Of a stretch of DNA of 15,891 bases, positions 9,943-15,891 are shown in pieces; positions within the stretch are counted from its first letter, which is position 1, and each line of letters starts with the position of its first letter. The stretch covers positions 1-15,891 of the forward strand of contig JAAAIG010000870.1 in assembly GCA_015852425.1 (NCBI GenBank), read 5' to 3'. The notes beneath the pieces were generated by a model that saw only the letters and a list, made by a program, of their open reading frames with translations, had not been told where the DNA came from and made no database searches. The translations under genes and the position numbers were made by a program. The DNA comes from Gryganskiella cystojenkinii. Lineage: Eukaryota; Mortierellomycota; Mortierellomycetes; Mortierellales; Mortierellaceae.

Positions 9943-11302
9943 ATGTCGGGACAAGGAATCAATGGTTCATTGCCAAGCACAACCCAGGAGGCCGTCTTTG
10001 TCGCATCGACTGAAATGCCCAAAGATTCAGTCGTGATCAAAGGACCTGATTTCAACAAGACTCTTTCTCTCGACGACCTCCTCTCCACTTTTATCACTTC
10101 GGGTTTCCAGGCCTCGGCAGTCGGCAAAGCTATCGAGATCGTCAACGAGATGCGTCAATGGCGACTCTCAGATGACCCCCTTCCTACCTACAACTCTCCC
10201 GAAGAAAAGGCCGCTATCGACCCGGAACTTCTGGACCCAGAGTACAGACGGTCGATCAAGTGCAAGATCTTTCTCGGCTATACCTCCAATTTGGTTTCTT
10301 CTGGTGTTCGAGAGATCATCCGCTTCTTGGTCCAGCACAGGTTGGTCGACTGCCTGGTATCATCTGCAGGAGGCATCGAGGAAGATTTCATCAAGTGTCT
10401 TGCGCCAACCTACCTCGGAGAATTCTCACTCAAAGGCACTGAGCTCCGGAAGCAAGGTCTGAACAGGATTGGAAACTTGCTGGTACCCAACGACAACTAT
10501 TGCAAGTTTGAGGACTGGGTTGTGCCTATCTTGGATAAAATGTTGGAGGAACAAAAAGATGAGGCGATCAAAGAGATCTGGACTCCAAGTAAAGTTATCC
10601 GGCGGTTAGGCAGAGAGATCAATCACGAAGAATCAATTTACTACTGGGCTTACAAGGTAAAGACGACACAGTTGGAGGAGAAAAATGGGGAGAGAATTAC
10701 TTGCAGGAGTCTGTTCTTTCCACCCTTGTGTTGTACGATGAATGACTAACTCGATCAATTTTTTTAGAACGACATTCCGGTCTTCTGTCCTGCTTTGACG
10801 GACGGATCGTTGGGCGATATGATATACTTCCACTCTTACAAGAGCCCAGGGCTGATTATCGATCTTGTGGCTGATATCCGTGACATGAACAACCAGGCCG
10901 TATTTGCAAAGAAGACTGGCGTCATTATTCTCGGAGGAGGTGTTGTCAAGCATCACATTTGTAACGCCAATCTCATGGTAACAAATACTGAAAACATGAC
11001 CATATGCTTCTCTTTCTGCGTTACTTTATTTTCAGGGAACCAAAAGGCTTGTTACCTAACCCGTATTACTAATAATTACAAACGACTTTTAGCGCAATGG
11101 AGCGGACTATGCGGTTTTTATCAATACTGGCCAAGAGTTTGACGGTAGCGATGCAGGGGCACGTCCAGACGAGGCTGTTTCGTGGGGAAAGATCCGAATG
11201 GACGCAAAGATGGTCAAAGTCTATGCAGATGCTACTGTTGTATTCCCTCTTATCGTGTCGCAGACGTTTGCCAAACATGGCAGTACAAAACTAAAGATTT
11301 AG
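9943..11302 (+). CDS. DYS1: Deoxyhypusine synthase
   Basis: This cytosolic enzyme transfers the aminobutyl group of spermidine to a lysine of eIF5A (NAD-dependent), the first step of hypusine formation. Three exons are inferred: 9943-10656, 10768-10977, 11093-11302, phase 0 joins, introns of 111 and 115 nt; the second has TACTAAT at 11067-11073. The product is 377 aa, close to the family norm. Conserved stretches span the whole chain: FLGYTSNL and [75 protein letters not shown], and [19 protein letters not shown]. The last Lys, K341, matches the catalytic lysine of the human enzyme (K329). All three parts are needed to build the active site, so the gene looks intact. The start is the first ATG in frame; it follows directly after CTTGCAG. 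The gene diverges from the splicing factor across a 421-bp promoter. Confidence 0.96.
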
Positions 11303-11522
11303 CTGCGCACAGCCACAAAGAACAGAATTTTGCCCAACGGTGGCTTTGATATCCTTTATGCACTTCCAATGTCATTTTTTGTTTTCAACAAAGCCTTAGG
11401 CAAACAGCGCCTGCACATTATCATAGTTGAGCAGTGCATTCCCCTTCTCATTCAATTGTTATTCGTCGCACAGCCTTCCCTATCTCCCTGTACTAATAAT
11501 TTGGTGCTCCCAGCTCATCTAA
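11303..11522 (+). other. Head-to-tail spacer between deoxyhypusine synthase and RBM18-like genes
   Basis: These 220 bp must hold the 3' end of the synthase gene and the promoter and leader of the next gene. No clear AATAAA is seen. An in-frame TAA lies directly before the RBM18-like ATG, so that ATG is the earliest possible start in its frame. Confidence 0.4.
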
Positions 11523-12486
11523 ATGAACTCTTCATCGTCATCAACTTCTTCGAGCATTAACCCTCTCACCTTTGCATCCTCGCGGACGACCCAACAAGGG
11601 GAAAGGACAGGTGCCTCCAAGAGGACTCTGCCCCTCGACGACAAGCGGATATATGTTGGCAATCTTGACCCGGCCATTGATGAGTATGGTGATGCAAATC
11701 TCATTACTCTTTGTCAAATGTTCCACATTCGAGATCAAGGTCTCCTGACTAGCTAAATCATACACCACACGCACAACTTCCTCTGTCTGCCTCACTAGAT
11801 ACATGGTCTTGAAGCTCTTCTCGCCTTTCGGGAAGATCACCAAATTGGATTTTATGTTTCATTGGAGTGGGCCCAAGAAAGGAACCCCCAGAGGGTACTG
11901 TTTCCTCGAGTTTGAGGCGTCTTCCCAAGCGATCGAAGCTGTCAAGACCATGAACCGCAAGGTGATAAAACTGCGACCCTTAAGTGTCTCTCTAGCGAAC
12001 ATGGTACGTCAATCCTCAGTTCCATGACATCGATAAAAAGTCCCGCTGGTACTCAAATCTTTGTTTTTGCTAGATAGCAGACTAACAGGTCTAACACTAT
12101 CTGTAACGTAGGCGCCTTCATCTGCAGACTCATCAGACCAACAGGGAAGGAAGCGACAACAGGACCCGAATAGACCCACGGCATTTTCATTGCTGAAAGC
12201 AGGTGCATTGAAGAACGCAAGCACGAACGACAAGATCAAGGCAATGGAGCGAAAGCTAGCCGAGATGTCAACACCAGTTGTGGCGCAACCACCTCCGACT
12301 CCAATCCATCCTTCTTTACCACTCAAACCTAAGACTGATACAGCAGCACCGGATTCTACGTCCTCGACAACAGGAATATCATTTGCTACTCACAGTTCAA
12401 GATTGGGAGGAATAGGTCCAAATAGAGGCGGTGGTAACACGAGCAGTGGCGTGAAGCATGCTGCAGCAAGGCATCGCCCTTATTAA
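11523..12486 (+). CDS. RBM18-like RNA-binding protein (single RRM)
   Basis: The product resembles RBM18, a conserved but little-studied single-RRM protein. Three exons are inferred: 11523-11683, 11799-12003, 12112-12486, with introns of 115 nt (GA|GTATGG...CTAG) and 108 nt (ATG|GTACGT...GTAG); the product is 246 aa. The first join is phase 2 and gives AIDE-YMVLKLF, as in RBM18 (ITEYHLLKLL). The Ser-rich N-terminus (2-11) is followed by RNP2 (IYVGNL, 43-48) and RNP1 (RGYCFLEF, 85-92). FDFLFH-like LDFMFHWSG between them is typical of RBM18. A C-terminal motif DKIKAMERKLAEM (162-174) matches the RBM18 helix, and a Pro/Ser/Gly-rich tail follows. Intron 1 retention would end the protein at 77 aa, before RNP1. 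The molecular role is not established for this family. Confidence 0.88.
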
Positions 12487-13359
12487 ATGTCACGTGTTCA
12501 CTATAAAAACATTGAATTTTTTGTTTTTTGGCTCCTTTCTTTTCTTTGGGACATGGTCTCATCTATGTCCGATTACTGGGGAAATCGGATCAATACACAG
12601 GCAGACACGACGTATTAAGCAGTACAGAGTTTGGTCCCTCTAAAAAGTAAACAAACACACCAGACCACAGGAGGCTTGGTTCTGTGTTTGGCCCATGGTC
12701 AAGTAAATACACACGCATCTACTCGCACACGCACATACATACTTGCGCTAGGTGTTTCTACCAGGCTCTGGCCCCTCTGACTCCCTCTATCGTCTTTTGC
12801 TCAATTTATCACTCAGCTTTTGCCCTTCTTGACGTCCTCCCTTCCCCTATCATCATTTCTCGTTCTGCGACCAAACCTTCAACTGCCTTCTACCCACACA
12901 GAACCTCCCAACACCTCTGGACCACATATCCTGTACGAGCAATTGAAGAACGGATACCGACAGTTGTCCACTCTTTTATTTTTTGGTAATGCATGTTCAC
13001 CCTGGACGCATTTGGAAATGGTTGGATTTTAAGATTAAGGCTTCCGAGGCGTCATCTGCTCTCTCATCTCATGTAATCAACATTTACTTACATTTCCAAC
13101 CGCACACAAACGCACACACGCACGTTGCCTTAATTTAATGCTTGAATATTTGTATCCAAAGGGAGCACACAACGCACAACGCACAACGCACAACGACAAC
13201 GGACCGTTTTTTTTTTGCCAACCATCCTCGTTTACTCAACAATTTTCCAGTCTTCTCCTAGGATTTACATTGATCTACAGTACAATCCCTGGCAACCACA
13301 CGCGTGCACGAAAAACAAAGAACCTTTCGGGATACCCTCACGGAAAGTAGGAAGGAAGG
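12487..13359 (+). other. Long intergenic region, no supported gene
   Basis: This 873-bp stretch holds the 3' end of the RBM18-like gene and upstream sequence of the next locus. It contains CACGTG at 12491-12496, CA-rich stretches (about 12700-12740 and 13100-13125), CT-rich stretches, and four CACAACG repeats. One exon-like piece at 12902-12985 is discussed under findings. Other reading frames here lack an ATG or are low complexity. Confidence 0.5.
13168..13195. repeat. Four tandem CACAACG units
   Basis: The heptamer CACAACG is repeated four times exactly from 13168 to 13195, upstream of the charged exon at 13360. No role is evident. Confidence 0.9.
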
Positions 13360-13640
13360 ATGGGCGACGAAAGGGAAATGCAAAGGAGCAAGGACAGGAA
13401 CCTTAGGAAGAGCAGTGGAAGAAGCAAAGACGACGCTTCGGATCCTGATCAAGATCTGTCGCAGAGTCAGGGTCAGGGCCAGAGTCATGGTCAGAACAAG
13501 AGTCAAGATCCCGTTGAAGGAAAAAAACAGGCAGAGCAGTCGCGTCAGCACAGCCAGGATCTATTCAATCCGGACGAAATCATGAAGAAGAAAAGAGAGA
13601 ACAAGGACAAGAACCGGGACAAAACCAGTAGCGAAAGAAG
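13360..13640 (+). CDS. Putative first exon of a charged, Gln-rich protein (possibly the N-terminus of the Zn2Cys6 factor)
   Basis: I do not recognise this by homology. The ATG at 13360 is the first after an in-frame TAG at 13348. About 93 residues follow that are highly hydrophilic: Arg/Lys/Asp-rich (1-35), then a Gln/Ser repeat region (SQGQGQSHGQ), then a Lys/Arg/Asn-rich segment after FNPDEI. Codon use is mixed and the composition looks coding rather than microsatellite. The ORF runs on to 13770, but its last part reads through a T run and looks non-coding. Possible donors are at 13641 (GTCGGT, weak) and 13739 (GTATGT), both phase 2. A phase 2 acceptor (cgacAG) at 14428 would fuse it to the Zn2Cys6 exon. 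A separate gene or no gene at all remain possible. Confidence 0.4.
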
Positions 13641-14474
13641 GTCGGTTTACTTTGCCCGGTCATTTATTATTACCCGAAAGAGGGGTGGGGACAAAACCCT
13701 GTTGTGGCGAGAAGTTTTTTTTTGGGTGTGTGATGGAGAGTATGTGCAGGAGAGGGGGAGAAGGCAATGAAAAGAAAACATTGGTCGCTCTATCCTGCAC
13801 CTTATTCCCTAAAAATCCCCCGAGGAGTGAGATAGAGAGGAGAAAGGGAAGCAAGAGAAGAAAGGGAAGCAAGAGAAGAAAGGAAAACAAGAGAGGAAGA
13901 GAAAGAGAGGAGAGTAGAAAGTATCAAAAGAGGGAAAAAGAAGGGAGCAGGCTAAAATGAAAGCGAAAAGAGCTAGAAAGACTTTCTCTATGGCTCCATG
14001 TCTCTCTGTCTCTCTCTCTCACACACTCTCTTTCCATTCATTCGCTTCTCTTCTTTCTCCCATTCATTCTGTATTCCATTCCGTTTGATCGATTTGATTG
14101 ATCAGATTGATAGACTGCATGGGTGGATTGATTCGACCGCTGTCCATCTTCTCGATCATTCATCCTGAAAAAAAAAAAAAGTTTTTGGTTTCTACGAAAC
14201 CCTCTCTACCTCTCACATACACCCAACACGCGACTGAACTGACACAATCTCTCTAATCTTTCTGTTCTCTTTCTTGAACTTAAATCCATCAACCACAAAA
14301 AAAAACCTCTCTTTTTTTGTGTTTGCTGTGTCATCTCTCCTCTCCTCTCCCTCCCCTCTCCGCTTCATCTTTTATTATTGTTACTTTATTTTATTTTTTT
14401 CCCTCAATTAATTCGGACGAAACGACAGCTTATCATTCATTCCCCCAAGGACTCGCCATGCTCTCGATCTGCGA
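13641..14474 (+). other. Low-complexity region before the Zn2Cys6 exon (promoter/leader or long intron)
   Basis: No coding signal is seen here. A purine-rich tract (about 13825-13960, with an 18-bp tandem repeat) is followed by CT-rich sequence (from about 13980), a cluster of GATTGAT/TGATC motifs (14086-14137), A runs (14169-14180) and more CT-rich sequence. It is either the promoter and leader of the Zn2Cys6 gene or an intron of about 790 nt linking it to the exon at 13360. Confidence 0.5.
13841..13891. repeat. 18-bp purine tandem repeat
   Basis: The unit AGAAGAAAGGGAAGCAAG is present in about 2.8 copies: a 15-base partial copy (13841-13855), an exact copy (13856-13873) and a copy with two changes (13874-13891). 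It sits in a longer all-purine-like tract. Confidence 0.85.
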
Positions 14475-14856
14475 ATGTTTGAGCCAATCCCTCCTTCCAA
14501 TTTGCTAAAGATCTACAAGGGCTGCTCCAACTGTCGGACCCAAAAGATAAAGTGCAATGGGCTCGAACCATGCTCTCGATGTCATGCCTTCGGTCTCCAG
14601 TGCCAGTACATTGTTCTTCCCAACCAAGCAGCCCATCGACTCGCTGCCCTCACAGCGACCCCGACGACCCCTCCTTCCACCACTTCTCCGTTTTCAACAA
14701 CAATAGCAGATACAGCCCTCACGACCATCCCCCTCTCCCCCTCATCATTATCATCACCTTCGTCCGCGTTTTCTCCTTCCTCGGGCGTACCCTCGACAAA
14801 TCTCTTCTCGGACCCAAACTCGACCTCTGACTCGTCGTCAAAGTCGCAATCTTCCA
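14475..14856 (+). CDS. Zn2Cys6 (Gal4-type) transcription factor, DNA-binding exon
   Basis: This exon encodes a fungal binuclear zinc-cluster DNA-binding domain of nuclear transcription factors. From the ATG at 14475, cysteines lie at residues 17, 20, 27, 33, 36 and 43: Cys-x2-Cys-x6-Cys-x5-Cys-x2-Cys-x6-Cys, the canonical spacing. Basic residues (RTQKIK) sit between Cys20 and Cys27 as in DNA-contacting loops. After LQCQYIVLPN comes a Thr/Ser/Pro-rich linker to residue 127. The frame ends about 21 residues after a strong donor (TCCA|GTAAGT, intron from 14857), so the exon probably stops at 14856 and the rest of the protein lies downstream. The frame is open upstream to 14412, so the exon may begin at 14429 and be spliced to an earlier exon instead of starting at 14475. 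The regulatory target is unknown. Confidence 0.75.
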
Positions 14857-15684
14857 GTAAGTCTCAAAGTGCTCTTTCGGCCTTTTCACAACCTATTTTC
14901 CATTCATGGTTCATATAGTGTGGATCACTCTATCCACCCCAAACTCTCTCTGCAGCAGCACAGCACAGCACTCTACAGGAAAAAAAGGGTAACAATGACT
15001 GGACAGGACACTACGGGACTGTTCGCCGCAAATCTCTTCAGGCCTAGATGCTCCCTCCCTCTCTTCGCTCCGTCCCCTGTTCAACCTGTTCGTTTTCTCC
15101 CTCCCCCCTTTTTTTTCTTTTCTCTCTCTCTCTCTTTCAGATGCCCGTCCCACTCTGGGACAGAAACGGCTCCCACACACACACACGCGTGCAAGCGCAC
15201 AAACACAAAGAGCACGAACGATTTGTTTCCAACCACCTCTTCTTCCACAACCGGCTCAACGCGGTTCACGGCCCTGGTGCATTTGTTTTTGTCTCCTGGC
15301 GGCCCGTCTTCACGAATTCTGCCAACTGTGGTTTTTTTTATTTTATTTTTTTATTTTGCAATCGAAGGAGAGCTCATGCACGCAACAAGTCTTTTTTGTT
15401 GAGAACAACATAACTTAGCAAGGACCATCGCTCTCTTTGTTCAACTGGTCTTTGATGTCCCTTTTGGTTGTGTGTTTGTTTCCGCGATTCTACGCGGTTT
15501 GTCCATTTTTTTTTTTTTTTTTTGCAACCCACCTCATATCAATCTCTACCTCATTCTTCCACCAAAACATATTCCTCTTTCTCGACTGTGCTGTTCCTTT
15601 TGTTTTGTTGTTTTGTTTGCTGAAAAACACAAAATCTTAGCTAACCGACGAGCTTTTTCGAGGGAGCAGCTTGGTTACCTGTAG
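14857..15684 (+). other. Intronic region of the Zn2Cys6 gene, exon structure unresolved
   Basis: After the donor at 14857 a very strong acceptor (a long CT tract, then CAG) occurs at 15138-15140. The next ~190 bases have a Ser/Thr-rich open frame (KSTNDLFPTTSSSTTGSTRF, about 15204-15263) that could be coding, but I could not find joins with consistent phase. Beyond 15320 there are T-rich tracts, including 18 T at 15506-15523, with no coding signal. Confidence 0.4.
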
Positions 15685-15773
15685 ACCCATTCCCACTTGG
15701 AACCATTCGTTTCTGTCTGTCAATGCCCCTGCGTTCAATCCGACGTCTACTTCTTTACAATTCAGGCAATATG
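15685..15773 (+). CDS. Probable further exon of the Zn2Cys6 gene
   Basis: An acceptor-like CTGTAG ends at 15684 and a donor GTGAGA begins at 15774. The 89 bases between read PIPTWNHSFLSVNAPAFNP and then TSTSLQFRQY in one frame. This composition resembles the Pro/Ser/Thr/Asn-rich linkers of fungal transcription factors. It needs a phase 2 donor upstream and leaves phase 1. No domain is recognised, and the link to the zinc-cluster exon is by position only. Confidence 0.4.
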
Positions 15774-15891
15774 GTGAGAGCGTGCATTTACTTCCTCGGG
15801 TCGTACTGCCCCTCTCGCTCCTCGACTGCCTTCTTCTGGAAAAGTGCTGTGTTTTTGTTTAGTTACTTGTTGTTCTTGACAACAACAAAGC
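15774..15891 (+). other. Window end, probably inside an intron
   Basis: After the donor at 15774 the sequence is CT-rich and then holds GTTTTTG/TTGTTGTTC runs with no convincing coding frame. The transcription-factor gene, if real as modelled, continues beyond the window. Confidence 0.35.

Noticed and set aside
13138..13350. + strand 70-codon frame upstream of the charged exon
   Set aside because: It runs through CACAACG repeats and a T run and has no coding-like composition.
15482..15497. CCGCG-ATTCTA-CGCGG inverted repeat as a binding site for the adjacent zinc-cluster factor
   Set aside because: Zinc-cluster factors do bind paired CGG/CCG triplets, but one short site in a probable intron is not evidence; it could be chance.
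1..15891. tRNA, rRNA, CRISPR array, transposase gene or secondary-metabolite cluster
   Set aside because: No such gene, array or set of biosynthetic genes was seen on either strand by reading.

Overview
This window is nuclear DNA of a filamentous fungus. Six protein genes are complete or nearly so, all but one of their introns are GT-AG, introns run 81-267 nt (with one of 790 nt), and branch-site-like motifs such as TACTAAT occur. An AzgA-type purine permease and a Zn2Cys6 transcription factor point to fungi. The moderate GC content, frequent introns, and long pyrimidine-rich leaders with homopolymer runs suggest an early-diverging lineage such as Mortierellomycota. That placement is inference; no rRNA or other taxonomic marker is present. 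There are no tRNA genes, CRISPR arrays, transposase genes, or bacterial-style operons.

Layout: (1) 1-769, a short inverted repeat at the left edge, then an upstream region with a CT-rich, ATG-free leader. (2) 770-2779 (+), AzgA-like purine permease, 2 exons, 580 aa. (3) 2857-4500 (-), HLJ1/DNAJB12-like membrane J-protein, 4 exons, 458 aa, tail-to-tail with the permease at only 77 bp. (4) 5253-7443 (+), PAQR/IZH (AdipoR-like) seven-helix protein, 2 exons split by a 790-nt intron, 466 aa. (5) 7663-9521 (-), Tat-SF1/Cus2-like U2 snRNP splicing factor, 6 exons including one GC-AG intron, 446 aa. (6) 9943-11302 (+), deoxyhypusine synthase, 3 exons, 377 aa, divergent from the splicing factor across a 421-bp shared promoter containing TCACGTGA. 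(7) 11523-12486 (+), RBM18-like single-RRM protein, 3 exons, 246 aa. (8) 13360-15891 (+), a region of simple repeats holding a charged, Gln-rich exon, a canonical Zn2Cys6 domain exon, and a further exon-like segment at the right edge. These may be parts of one transcription-factor gene that runs off the window.

The genes are mostly conserved housekeeping functions: purine uptake, ER protein quality control, membrane/zinc-lipid homeostasis, splicing, eIF5A hypusination, RNA binding. They do not form a recognisable pathway or cluster. I found no convincing new biological system. The most useful leads are the exon structure of the transcription-factor locus, the GC-AG intron inside a splicing-factor gene, the 790-nt PAQR intron with a nested hydrophobic ORF, and the inverted repeat at the left edge. 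All splice joints were inferred by hand from reading frame, splice consensus and family conservation; transcript data would settle them.
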